Shown here: one piece after another, positions 9,972 through 18,422 of the stretch
Layout of the letters: each line of letters starts with the position of its first letter
Numbering within the stretch: the stretch's first letter is position 1
Assembly: GCF_003633755.1 (NCBI RefSeq)
Contig: NZ_RBIL01000001.1
Location: forward strand, 977,426 to 1,041,425
Reading direction: 5' to 3'
From: Solirubrobacter pauli
GTDB lineage: Bacteria > Actinomycetota > Thermoleophilia > Solirubrobacterales > Solirubrobacteraceae
DNA length: 64,000 nt
Program-made: the position numbers and the translations under genes
Notes under the pieces: generated by a model
Told to the model about the DNA's origin: nothing
Databases searched by the model: none
What the model saw: only the letters and a program-made list of their open reading frames with translations

Positions 9972-10997
9972 ATGGGGTTGGTCAATCTCTACTCAGATAC
10001 GCAGACCCGTCCGACCTCCGCCATGCGCAAGGCCATGGCGGAGGCGGAAGTGGGTGACGAGCAGCGCTTCGAGGACCCGCAGGTCACGGAGCTGTGCTCG
10101 CGGGTGGCTTCCCTGCTCGGGTTCGAGGCCGCCGTCTTCCTCCCGTCCGGGACGATGTGCAACGAGATCGCCTTCCGGCTGCACATCCGGCCGGGCGGCG
10201 ACGAGGCGATCCTGCACCGGACGTCGCACCCGATCATCGCCGAGGCCGGCGGCCCGGCGGCGTTCGCCGGAGCGATGATGTACCCGCTGGACACGCCCAA
10301 GGGGATGTTCACCGGCGACGACGTGCGCGGCGCGCTGCGCTACCCGGATCGCTACAACCCGCGCTCCCGGCTCGTCTCGGTCGAGCAGACCACGAACATG
10401 GCGGGCGGGCGGGTGTGGCCCTTGGATCAGCTGCGCGGCGTCGTCGACGTGGCGTCCGAGGCCGGGCTGCGCCTGCACATGGACGGCGCGCGGCTGATGA
10501 ACGCGGTGGTCGCCTCCGGCGTCGCGGCGTCCGAGATGACGCGCGGGTTCGACACCGCATGGCTGGACTTCACCAAGGGCCTGAGCGCACCGCTGGGCGC
10601 GTGCCTGGCGGGGTCCGCGGAGCTAATCGACGAGGCCTGGCGCTACAAGCAGATGCTCGGCGGTGCGCTGCGGCAGGCGGGGATCGTCGCGGCGGGCGCG
10701 CTCTACGCGCTCGACCACCATGTGGACCGGCTGGCCGAGGACCACGCGAACGCGCAGACGCTGGCCCGCGGTCTGGCCGAGCTGCCGGGCGTGAGCATCG
10801 ACCCGGACACCGTCGAGACGAACATCGTCATCTTCGAGCACGACGAACCCGAGGGTCTGTGCGCCGCGTTGCGCGAGCACGACGTGGTCATGGGTGCGGT
10901 CGGGCCGCGGCGGGTACGGGCGGTCACGCACCTCGATGTGGACGGCGACGGGATACGAACGGCGCTGCGCGCGCTAGAACGGGTGTGCGTGCGATGA
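9972..10997 (+). CDS. low-specificity L-threonine aldolase / beta-eliminating lyase
   Basis: PLP enzyme cleaving threonine or allo-threonine to glycine and acetaldehyde. 341 aa. The start NLYSDTQTRPTSAMRKAMAEAEVGDE is typical of the family. FLPSGTMCNEIA, LHMDGARLMNA and LDFTKGLSAPLGA (PLP lysine) follow. It ends in an ATGA overlap with the VOC gene at 10994, so the two are probably co-translated, although no shared pathway is obvious. Confidence 0.92.
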   Translation: MGLVNLYSDTQTRPTSAMRKAMAEAEVGDEQRFEDPQVTELCSRVASLLGFEAAVFLPSGTMCNEIAFRLHIRPGGDEAILHRTSHPIIAEAGGPAAFAGAMMYPLDTPKGMFTGDDVRGALRYPDRYNPRSRLVSVEQTTNMAGGRVWPLDQLRGVVDVASEAGLRLHMDGARLMNAVVASGVAASEMTRGFDTAWLDFTKGLSAPLGACLAGSAELIDEAWRYKQMLGGALRQAGIVAAGALYALDHHVDRLAEDHANAQTLARGLAELPGVSIDPDTVETNIVIFEHDEPEGLCAALREHDVVMGAVGPRRVRAVTHLDVDGDGIRTALRALERVCVR

Positions 10998-11929
10998 GGC
11001 TCGAAGGCATTCATCACATCACCGCGATCACCGGCGACGCGCCGCGCAACGTCGACTTCTACGTGCGGCTGCTGGGGCTTCGCCTCGTCAAGAAGTCCGT
11101 CAACCAGGACGATCCGACCGTCTACCACCTCTTCTACGCCGACGAGCACGGGTCGGCGGGGTCGGACCTGACGTTCTTCGAGTACCCCAATGCGCGGCCC
11201 GGCCGCGCCGGCGCGGGGATGGCGCACCGGATCGTCCATCGCGTGGGCTCGGCCGACACGCTCGACTTCTGGGCCGACCGGCTCGGCTCCGAAGGCGTCG
11301 ACACGGCACGGGTGGAGTCCGGGCTGCGGTTCGCCGACTTCGAGGGCCTGCAGCACGAGCTGCGGGCCGTCGACGTGCCCGACGCGCCGCTCGCGGCCCG
11401 GTCGACCGAGGTTCCGGCCGAGCACGCGCTGCTCGGCTTCCACGAGGTGCACGCCGCGGTCGCGGACCCGCGCAAGTCCGAGAAGCACCTGCGCGAGACG
11501 CTCGCCTTCGAGGAGGTCGGCACGCACGCGTTCGAGGCGCGCGGCGCCGCGCGCGGCGGGTCGATCGTCTTCGAGCCGTCGCCCGGCCGCGGGTTCGGTG
11601 GGGCGGGCACGATCCACCACATCGCCTGGGCCTCCCCCATGGACGACCACGAGGCCTGGCGCGAGCGCCTGGCGGCGTCCGGGCTCCAGGTGACGCCGGT
11701 GATCGACCGCTTCTACTTCCGGTCGGTGTACTCGCGCGAGCCGGGCGGGATCCTGTACGAGATCGCCACGATCGGCCCCGGCTTCGCGACCGACGAGCCG
11801 GCCGAGTCGCTGGGTGAGTCGCTGGCCCTGCCGCCCGACGTGGAGCGCCTGCGCACGCAGGTCGAGCCGCTGCTCACGCCGCTGCCGGACGTGCGGCAGT
11901 GGCGACCCTCAGGGGCACAAGCCTCGTAA
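10994..11929 (+). CDS. ring-cleaving dioxygenase-like VOC protein
   Basis: Two vicinal-oxygen-chelate modules in 311 aa, like the MhqO/LinE-type ring-cleaving dioxygenases. Module 1 begins GIHHITAITGDAPRNVDFYVRLLGLRLVKKSV and module 2 has LGFHEVHAAVADPRKSEKHL. Metal ligands are probably in GIHHIT, TIHHIAW and GGILYEIATIGPGF. The substrate is probably a hydroquinone or catechol-like ring (family knowledge). The ATG at 10994 overlaps the aldolase stop. The last 56 bp overlap the convergent MFS gene. Confidence 0.87.
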   Translation: MRLEGIHHITAITGDAPRNVDFYVRLLGLRLVKKSVNQDDPTVYHLFYADEHGSAGSDLTFFEYPNARPGRAGAGMAHRIVHRVGSADTLDFWADRLGSEGVDTARVESGLRFADFEGLQHELRAVDVPDAPLAARSTEVPAEHALLGFHEVHAAVADPRKSEKHLRETLAFEEVGTHAFEARGAARGGSIVFEPSPGRGFGGAGTIHHIAWASPMDDHEAWRERLAASGLQVTPVIDRFYFRSVYSREPGGILYEIATIGPGFATDEPAESLGESLALPPDVERLRTQVEPLLTPLPDVRQWRPSGAQAS

Positions 11930-13031
11930 GCAGCGCGGCGAGCGGCAGCGCGGCGCCGGCGACGACGAGCGCGCCGCGCGGGCTGGTCAGCGCGATCACG
12001 AGCGGCGCCAGCATCGCGCCGGCGCCGGTCGTGAGCCAGTACGTCGACTCCAGCAGCGCGAACGCGCGGGCCCGCACCCCGTCGTGGGTGAGTCGCTGGA
12101 TCAGCGTGATGCCCGACGTCTCGACGAGCGAGTAGCCGACCCCCAGCGTGGTCAGCGCGACGAGCGCCGCCACCGGCGCGGGCAGCGCCGCGAGCGCGAG
12201 CAGCGGCGCGCCGACGAGCACCGTCCCGAGCGGCAGCGCCTTCGTGGAGACGCGCAGCGCGAGGACGCCGCCGAGCACGCCGCCGATCCCCCAGGCGCCG
12301 TTGAGCCAGCCGACGCCGGCCTCCCCCACGCCCACCACCTCGAGCGCGGTGACGACGACGAGCACGTCCACCATCCCCTCCACGAGCGTGCTGACGCTGA
12401 GCACGGCGACGAGCACGCGGGCCCGCCGGTCGAGCGCGAACGGCGCGACATCGGTTGCTGAAGAGGGACGGTCCCGCTTTATGTTCGCGAGGAGGGCCGC
12501 GGCGAGCGCGAACGTGCACGCGGCGGCGGCGAAGGCGACCGGCGCGCCCGTGGTGGCGACGAGCAGGCCGCCCGCGAGCGCGCCGAGGATGAACGCGGCG
12601 TTGTCGATCGTGCTCCAGAACGCGTTGGCCGCCTCGGGGCGCGTGGTCAAGGACGGGATCAGCGCGGCCTGCGCCGGCTTGTGCGCGGCCTGGGCCACGG
12701 TGAACAGCGCGCCCAGGACGAGCACCGCGGGAAAGGCGTGCACGGCGGCCGCCGCCGCGAGCGCGAGGAGCAGCACCGCGCGGACGAGTGCGCTGGCCAG
12801 CAGCACGTCCCGGCGCGAGCCGCGGTCCGTGACCCGGCCGAGCAGCGGCGCGGCGAGCCCCGCGGGCACCATCCGCACGAGCGCGGCGAGCCCGACCGCG
12901 GCGGCGCCGCCCTCGCCGTACGCGTGCACGGCCAGCGCGACCATGAACGCCCAGCCGCCCACGGCGGCCGCCGCCCACGCGGCCTGCAGCCTGCGCAGGT
13001 CCGGCGTGGCGAGGGCGTCGCGGAGCCTCAT
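11874..13031 (-). CDS. MFS transporter
   Basis: 385-aa major facilitator, about 12 hydrophobic segments. It has the loop motif LLGRVTDRGSRRDVLLASALVRA between TM2 and TM3. Ala/Val/Leu-rich throughout, with a hydrophilic central loop (NIKRDRPSSATDVAPFALDRR). Probably a drug or metabolite exporter of the DHA-like type; the substrate cannot be inferred. The ATG at 13031 abuts a perfect hairpin (13031-13049) that covers the ribosome-binding region. Confidence 0.85.
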   Translation of the reverse strand: MRLRDALATPDLRRLQAAWAAAAVGGWAFMVALAVHAYGEGGAAAVGLAALVRMVPAGLAAPLLGRVTDRGSRRDVLLASALVRAVLLLALAAAAAVHAFPAVLVLGALFTVAQAAHKPAQAALIPSLTTRPEAANAFWSTIDNAAFILGALAGGLLVATTGAPVAFAAAACTFALAAALLANIKRDRPSSATDVAPFALDRRARVLVAVLSVSTLVEGMVDVLVVVTALEVVGVGEAGVGWLNGAWGIGGVLGGVLALRVSTKALPLGTVLVGAPLLALAALPAPVAALVALTTLGVGYSLVETSGITLIQRLTHDGVRARAFALLESTYWLTTGAGAMLAPLVIALTSPRGALVVAGAALPLAALLTRLVPLRVATAARPAAA

Positions 13032-13049
13032 GGGGCGACGCTCGCCCCA
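13031..13049 (-). promoter_or_regulatory. Perfect 8-bp hairpin at the MFS start codon
   Basis: tggggcga-cgc-tcgcccca: an 8-bp stem with a 3-nt loop. On the minus strand its last base is the A of the MFS ATG, so the hairpin occupies the Shine-Dalgarno position. It could terminate the upstream lipoprotein transcript or limit MFS translation. No T-run follows. Confidence 0.5.
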
Positions 13050-13076
13050 CGACCTTGGCGCCGCCTTGGACGCTTC

Positions 13077-14270
13077 TTAGGAGAACGTCACGAGCGGGCC
13101 CTCCATGCTCTTCACGCCCGCGACGCACGCCTTGCGCGCCGCGGCCGTCTGGAGCTTGGGGCACCCGGTGGTGCGGAACTCACCGTCGCTGACGACGCCG
13201 AGGGTCTTGCCGAGCCAGCGGTCGCAGGCGATCGCCAGCGAGCCGCGGAAGGTGGTGTTGCACGCCTTGATCAGGTCCACCGACATCTCCGGCGGGTAGT
13301 TCATGAGGTTCTGGACCTTGGTGCCGCGGATGCAGGCGACGACGTCCGAGTCGGCCTCGAGGCCCGCGCAGACCGCGAGCTGGTTGACCGGGTCCGGCGG
13401 GCCGATCACGCTCGCGCCGGTGACGCACGCCTGACGCTGCAGGCTGTCGAGGCCGGAGCAGGCCTCGTCGATCTGCGCGCCCGACTCCATGCGGGTGCCC
13501 TTGGCGGTCTCCACGAACGACCGGTACCAGCAGACGCGCACGAACTCCTCCGGCTGGGCGCCGCACAGCGCGCGCGGGTCGGTCACCACGTCCTTCGGCT
13601 TCGCGGTCGAGTCGATCCCGTTCACCGCGAACCAGTAGTCGTGGTAGATGCCCTGCGAGCAGTCGGCCGCGGCGGCGCTTCCGAGCTGTTGGCACATCTG
13701 CAACGCCGGCGCGATGTTCTCGTTGCTCAGGCGCATGAACGCGTGGCCGAAGCCGTGCGTGCAGCTGTAGCGCTGGTAGCGCGTCTCCGAGTTCTTGCAT
13801 AGCCGGTTCGCGACCGTCGGGCCTTGCTTCTCGATCTCCGGCGCGACCGCCGTGACGAGCCCGTGCGCGTAGCCCGCCGAGCAGCCGGGGTCGTTCGTGC
13901 GCGGCAGGCTGTCCATCAGGTTCTCGAGCTTGAGGCCCGTGCGCAGCGCGTACTCGCGCGCGACGGTGTGCATGATCCCGTGGCAGTTCGCGAGCAGGAA
14001 GCCGGACTGGTCCGCGTACGCCGCCTGCGTGATGCCCTCGACGGCGGCCAGCGGATCGCCCGCGCCGTTGACGATCGCCGCCAGCTCGCGGGAGTAGCAC
14101 GAGCGGCCCTCGTCCTGGACGAGGCCCGCGCACGTGTTCAGGTCGCCGGTCGCGGTCGGCTCGGCGGTCGGTGCGGTCGAGGTGCCGGCGTCCGCGGCGG
14201 GCTTGGGCTCACTGCCGCCGCACGCTGCGAGCGTGAGCAGCGCCAGCACGACGAGCAGCAGGCGCCTCAC
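13077..14270 (-). CDS. lipoprotein with repeated C-x(1,2)-G-x2-H motifs
   Basis: 397 aa, unrecognised family. The N-terminus (VRRLLLVVLALLTLAACGGSEP) is a lipoprotein signal with lipobox LAAC. The mature part carries four related sites in order: CHGIMH, CSAGYAH, CTHGFGH and CSQGIYH, plus many further cysteines spaced as if paired. That pattern could mean metal binding, disulfides or both. The GTG at 14270 overlaps the stop of the upstream small gene (GTGA). A module CAGLVQDEGRSCYSREL near its start is mirrored in that neighbour. Function unknown. Confidence 0.75.
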   Translation of the reverse strand: MRRLLLVVLALLTLAACGGSEPKPAADAGTSTAPTAEPTATGDLNTCAGLVQDEGRSCYSRELAAIVNGAGDPLAAVEGITQAAYADQSGFLLANCHGIMHTVAREYALRTGLKLENLMDSLPRTNDPGCSAGYAHGLVTAVAPEIEKQGPTVANRLCKNSETRYQRYSCTHGFGHAFMRLSNENIAPALQMCQQLGSAAAADCSQGIYHDYWFAVNGIDSTAKPKDVVTDPRALCGAQPEEFVRVCWYRSFVETAKGTRMESGAQIDEACSGLDSLQRQACVTGASVIGPPDPVNQLAVCAGLEADSDVVACIRGTKVQNLMNYPPEMSVDLIKACNTTFRGSLAIACDRWLGKTLGVVSDGEFRTTGCPKLQTAAARKACVAGVKSMEGPLVTFS

Positions 14271-14650
14271 TGCGCGACCCAGCTCGTCCACGCGGGCTTG
14301 CGCTCGTCGGTCGCGCCGACGCGGATGTGCAGGTCGCACAGCAGCGCCGCCGACTGGTCCTCAGCGGCGAAGGTCACGATGTTGGCGCTCTCCGGCGCCG
14401 CCGCGGAGACGGCCTGTGGCGTGCCGGTCGATCCGCCGACGGAGGCGAGCTCACGCCCGACCTCACGGGCGTAGCACGCGCGGGCCGCCTCACCCTGCAG
14501 GTCCGTGCACAACGCGACGTTCCCGCCGGGCGCGGCCGCGACGGACGTGTCGTCGGAGCGCGCGAGCAGCACGGTCAGGACGGCGCCGGACGCGAGCAGC
14601 GCGACGAGCGCGGCCCAGCGGCGAGACGGTGACAGGAGCGGGTGCGACAA
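14267..14650 (-). CDS. small membrane-anchored protein paired with the cysteine-motif lipoprotein
   Basis: 127 aa from a TTG at 14650 with GGAA at a suitable distance; the frame is open further upstream. One N-terminal transmembrane segment (RRWAALVALLASGAVLTVLLA) is followed by an exported part containing CTDLQGEAARACYAREVGREL. That closely matches CAGLVQDEGRSCYSREL in the downstream lipoprotein, so the two may be divergent duplicates of one module. Function unknown; start uncertain. Confidence 0.6.
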   Translation of the reverse strand: MSHPLLSPSRRWAALVALLASGAVLTVLLARSDDTSVAAAPGGNVALCTDLQGEAARACYAREVGRELASVGGSTGTPQAVSAAAPESANIVTFAAEDQSAALLCDLHIRVGATDERKPAWTSWVAQ

Positions 14651-14710
14651 GACGGATTCCAGCGTAGTCGGGGTGGCAGGTGGCGCCCCGCCAAAAGGTT
14701 GGGTGCCTGA

Positions 14711-14746
14711 CCGGCCACCCGCCGGCCGGAGCCGACGGGTGGCCGG
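14711..14746 (-). terminator. Possible terminator after the M14 peptidase gene
   Basis: ccggccacccg (14711-14721) pairs perfectly with cgggtggccgg (14736-14746), an 11-bp stem with a 14-nt loop, beginning 16 nt beyond the peptidase stop. There is no immediate T-run on the minus strand (a TTTT comes about 13 nt later), so it may be a weak or Rho-assisted terminator. Confidence 0.45.
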
Positions 14747-14761
14747 AGCGGACCTCACTCC

Positions 14762-16858
14762 CTACGGGTTCGTGGTGGAGAGCGTGAACGTCAGCGTCTT
14801 GCTGTACGTCCCGGTCCGCAGGGGGTCGCCGGCGCCGATGGCCTGCTTGAAGGCCACCGTCGCCGGGTCGTTGCTGACCGGCGCGGTCCAGGTCAGCAAA
14901 GGCGTGTTGGTCGTGACGGGCGTGAGCGCGGAGCCCGCGCCGGCCGCCGGGCTCGACGCGGCGGCGCGGAGCGGCTGCGCGAGCGCGAACGCGCCGTTCA
15001 CCAGCTTGCCGGTGTTCGCCGTGTCCGGGTCCGAGACCGAGAGCGTCGCGCTGCCGGCCGTGCTGATCACGTCCGCCTTCGTGCTCGCGTCGTACTCGGC
15101 CGCAAGTCCCGGCACGAACGCGCCGAACGTCGCGGGCGCGCCCAGGGTCAGACTGAGCGTGGCCGGCACCGTTCCGCCGACCGTCCCGGTGGTGCAGAGG
15201 CTGCGGTTGGCGACCTCACCGCGCTTGATCTTCAGCGTCGTGCGCTCCAGGACCGTGCCGTCCGGCGCGCTGCAGACCAGGTCGTACGCCTCGTCCAGGT
15301 GCGTCGCGTTGTACTGGCTCGGCCGCCCGGACGGGTTGACGTGCCACTCGAACTTGCCACTCGCCGGCACCGTGATCGACTGGGCGATCGTGTTCGGGAA
15401 CGCGCGGACCTCGGCCGGCTGACCGGTGGTCCAGACGAGGCTGGAGCTGTCCAGCAGCGTGCTCTTGGAGAGCGTGAGCGTGGTGCCCGCGGGCGCCGTG
15501 CCCGTCAGCACCGAGTGCTTGTCGGCCTCGGTGGCGGCGGCGAACGCGTCGTAGTACAGGCCGCGCATCGTCTGGTTCGCGTAGCGCGTGCCCGTGCCCA
15601 GGTAGTTGTCGATCACGTTCTGGTACGGCGGGTGGAACGTCTGCGTGCCGGAGAAGCCCGGGGTCGCCTCCGGCGTGAAGCCGAACGCGCCGTACGCGTA
15701 GTACGCCTGCTGCTCGGCGGTCGAGGACGCCTCGTAGTAGACGTCGGTCCACGGGCCCGCCGCCCAGCCGGGCAGGTTCTTGGACAGGCGCTGCAGCAGC
15801 GCCTCGTAGGCCACCTCGTCCGCCACGACGTCCGGCTCGTTCGAGGAGCTCGGCGCGCGCAGCAGGCGCTGGTCGGGCGTGTGGTTGTTGATCGCGACGG
15901 TGACGTTGCTCTTGTTGAGCAGGTCGATCATGCCCTGGATCTCCGGCTCGCTGGCCGGGGCCTCACCGCGCGTGTTGGAGGCGGTGGCGGAGCTGCTCGA
16001 GCCCGGGCCGCCCCAGAACGGCAGGTAGTTGCGGTTGAGGTCGATGCCGCGGTTGACGTTCGCGGCCAGGGTGCAGTCGGCGAGCGTCGGGATCACGCCG
16101 GCCGTGATCCGGCAGTTCTTGCGCTTCTGCTCGTTCTGGAGGCTGCGGCTGAGGTCGTACCCGTCCGGGTTCACGACCGGCACCGCGATCAGCTTGCCCT
16201 TCTCGAGCAGCGCGCTGGCGTCGTCGCCGGCCTTGTCGTTGAGCAGCAGGTCCCAGATGAACTCGAGCGTGAACTCCACCGTCGGCCATTCGCGCGCGTG
16301 GTGCGCGCCGCTGAGCAGGAAGCTCGGCTTGGCGCCCGCCGTCGCCACGTCGTGGCTCACCTCGACGCCGTAGATCGTCTTGCCGAGCAGCGTCGGCTTG
16401 GACAGCGTGAACAGCTTCACCCTGTCCGGGTACGTCGTCGCGAGCTGCTGGAGCTCGGCGTTCACGTCGGTGAGCGTGCGATACGCGACCCGGCCGGTCG
16501 GCAGCGTGGACAGCGGCGCGATGCCCCGCTCGGCGCGCGCCTGATGGACCTCTTCCTTATCGAGGTAGGCGTCGTTGGCGCCGTCCATGTCCTCGATCAG
16601 CACCTTGTACGCGTAGCCCGTGCCCGCGAGGATCTGCTCGTCCTCCGGGCCGTGCAGCATCAGCTCCGTGCGTTCATCGCCCTCGTACGTCACGTCGAGG
16701 CCGAGCGCCTCGAGCTTGTGCAGCACGGCGTGGCTGGTCTCTTCGACCTCCACCAGCGTCGTCTTCGCCTGCGCGGCGCTCGGCAGCAGCAACGCGGTAG
16801 CCACCGCGAGCCCGGCAACGAGCTTGGAACCCTGCAACCCAATCCCCCCTCTGGTCAA
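14762..16858 (-). CDS. secreted M14 zinc carboxypeptidase
   Basis: Extracellular metallocarboxypeptidase of 698 aa. The signal peptide is GSKLVAGLAVATALLLPSAAQA. A pro-like region precedes the M14 domain: GAHHAREWPTVE carries the HxxE zinc ligands, PVVNPDGYD and GIDLNRNYLPFWGGPG form the substrate pocket, and AINNHTPDQ gives the third zinc histidine. After about residue 440 come beta-sandwich-like Thr/Ser/Ala-rich regions. Start chosen at the TTG at 16858, which has AGGAGG upstream; a TTG at 16837 or ATG at 16894 are possible. Confidence 0.88.
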   Translation of the reverse strand: MTRGGIGLQGSKLVAGLAVATALLLPSAAQAKTTLVEVEETSHAVLHKLEALGLDVTYEGDERTELMLHGPEDEQILAGTGYAYKVLIEDMDGANDAYLDKEEVHQARAERGIAPLSTLPTGRVAYRTLTDVNAELQQLATTYPDRVKLFTLSKPTLLGKTIYGVEVSHDVATAGAKPSFLLSGAHHAREWPTVEFTLEFIWDLLLNDKAGDDASALLEKGKLIAVPVVNPDGYDLSRSLQNEQKRKNCRITAGVIPTLADCTLAANVNRGIDLNRNYLPFWGGPGSSSSATASNTRGEAPASEPEIQGMIDLLNKSNVTVAINNHTPDQRLLRAPSSSNEPDVVADEVAYEALLQRLSKNLPGWAAGPWTDVYYEASSTAEQQAYYAYGAFGFTPEATPGFSGTQTFHPPYQNVIDNYLGTGTRYANQTMRGLYYDAFAAATEADKHSVLTGTAPAGTTLTLSKSTLLDSSSLVWTTGQPAEVRAFPNTIAQSITVPASGKFEWHVNPSGRPSQYNATHLDEAYDLVCSAPDGTVLERTTLKIKRGEVANRSLCTTGTVGGTVPATLSLTLGAPATFGAFVPGLAAEYDASTKADVISTAGSATLSVSDPDTANTGKLVNGAFALAQPLRAAASSPAAGAGSALTPVTTNTPLLTWTAPVSNDPATVAFKQAIGAGDPLRTGTYSKTLTFTLSTTNP

Positions 16859-16988
16859 GTCCCCTCCTGACCTGCACTTCCGGCGTGACGGCACGCTAGG
16901 GAACCGGGCCGGGCGGGGGAAGCGCTTGGGTGTGGACTTCTCTCAGCGCAGGCCCACGACAAGCCCTTCGAGGTCCAGCCGGGCGACG

Positions 16989-18422
16989 TCACGAGACCAG
17001 GCGGACGGTGAGTCCCGAGCCGGTGCCGAGCGGCTGGCCGGCGCCGTTCATCAGGCCGAGGATGCGCGCGACGTAGCCCTGGGTCTCGGGGTAGGGCGGA
17101 ACGCAGCCGCACGCGCTGACGGGCACCGGGCCGGCGTTGTAGGCGGCGAGCGCGAGCGGGACGGAGCCGAACTGGCGCAGCAGGTCGCGCATCAGGTGCG
17201 CCTGCGCGTGGATCGCCTCGGTGGCGTCGAACGGGTCGTCCAGCCCGTACGTGCGCGCCGTGCCGGGCATGAACTGCGCGATGCCCTGCGCGCCCGCCCG
17301 GCTGGTGGCGAACGGGTTGAAGTTCGACTCCGCGTACAGCTGGGCGGCGAGCAGCGTCGCGGAGACGTTCCAGCGTTGGGCGGCCTGCCTGAGCGCGGAC
17401 GCGAACTGCGGCGGGACGAACCCCGGGACGGCGCCGCGTGCCACGCCCGCCTTGCCGTCGTTGCCGGTGGAGGACGGGCTCGAGCCGGCGTTGAGCGTGA
17501 ACCCGTAGTGCCACGGCTCCCAGCCGTAGCGCTGCACGAAGTGGAAGCGGGTCGCGTTCGCGGCCAGCCAGGCGTAGGCGGCGGGCGGGCCGATGTCGAG
17601 CTCGGTGCCGTTGCGATGCAGCGACTTGCCGGGCGGGGCGACCATCCTCGGGTCCGGGTTGCGCGCGAACAGCACGGCCTGCTCGGCGTCCGAGCGGAAG
17701 CCGCTGTTGATCGTGAGCGTGACCCCGTCGGCTTCGGCGGCGCGTTCCATCCGGTCGAAGGCCTGGGCGACGTCGGGCCGCATCGGCTTGCCCTGCCGGT
17801 AGGCGAGCGGGCCGTCGTAGCCGCCGCCGCTCGCGAAGCCGAGGTCGTCGGCGGCGCCGAGCTGCGCCTCGGCGGTCGCGCGGATCGTCGCCTCGCGCTC
17901 GCCGGCCCCGACGACGTCCCGCACCGCGACCCGGATGCGCACCGGGCCGATCGTCTCCCCGTCCGGGAAGCTCACCGTGGCGGTGGGCACGTCGTTCGCC
18001 TTCGCGACCTCGAGCGCCGCCGCCCGCCCGAGCGCCAGGTACGCGTCCTTCTCCAGGTGCCGCGGGTTCGGAGCCTTGTCGATGAACGCGGGCTCGAACA
18101 GGCGGTCGTAGTGGGCGTGCATGGCCTTCGCGCCGGCGACGGCCGCCAGGTCCGCCGCGCGTTGCGCCGCCGCGTCCCTCCCGACCGCCCGCGCGACCGC
18201 TCCGGCGATGAACACGGCGATCAGCACGCCGACGAGCCCGCCGACCAGCAGCACCGAGGCCTGCCCGTGCTCCGCGCGCAGCAGCGTGCGGCGTGGTCCG
18301 CGGGTGCGAGTCGCCTGACTCGCGGTTTCCGCGAGTGAGACGACATGCATGCCGGGTCGGCCGGCGGTATGCGAGGAGGCGCCGGCTCGACGGGCCGCGG
18401 GCGGGCTGGTCGGGTGTGTCAT
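16989..18422 (-). CDS. TadG-like anchor fused to VanY peptidase and SLT lytic transglycosylase
   Basis: 477 aa, three parts. Residues about 48-100: AEHGQASVLLVGGLVGVLIAVFIAG, a TadE/TadG-like segment with the AA-x-RAADLAAVAGA tail typical of Flp-pilus minor proteins. Residues about 205-310: a VanY/M15 D,D-carboxypeptidase with SGFRSDAEQ, SLHRNGTELDIG (zinc His269, Asp276) and WHYGF (His305). Residues about 340-460: a soluble lytic transglycosylase with AAQLYAESNFNP (Glu365), AGAQGIAQFMPGTA and ALAAYNAGP. One protein could therefore cut both peptide stems and glycan strands beside a pilus-like machine. ATG at 18422 has GAGGAG upstream and overlaps the previous gene by ATGA. Confidence 0.85.
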   Translation of the reverse strand: MTHPTSPPAARRAGASSHTAGRPGMHVVSLAETASQATRTRGPRRTLLRAEHGQASVLLVGGLVGVLIAVFIAGAVARAVGRDAAAQRAADLAAVAGAKAMHAHYDRLFEPAFIDKAPNPRHLEKDAYLALGRAAALEVAKANDVPTATVSFPDGETIGPVRIRVAVRDVVGAGEREATIRATAEAQLGAADDLGFASGGGYDGPLAYRQGKPMRPDVAQAFDRMERAAEADGVTLTINSGFRSDAEQAVLFARNPDPRMVAPPGKSLHRNGTELDIGPPAAYAWLAANATRFHFVQRYGWEPWHYGFTLNAGSSPSSTGNDGKAGVARGAVPGFVPPQFASALRQAAQRWNVSATLLAAQLYAESNFNPFATSRAGAQGIAQFMPGTARTYGLDDPFDATEAIHAQAHLMRDLLRQFGSVPLALAAYNAGPVPVSACGCVPPYPETQGYVARILGLMNGAGQPLGTGSGLTVRLVS

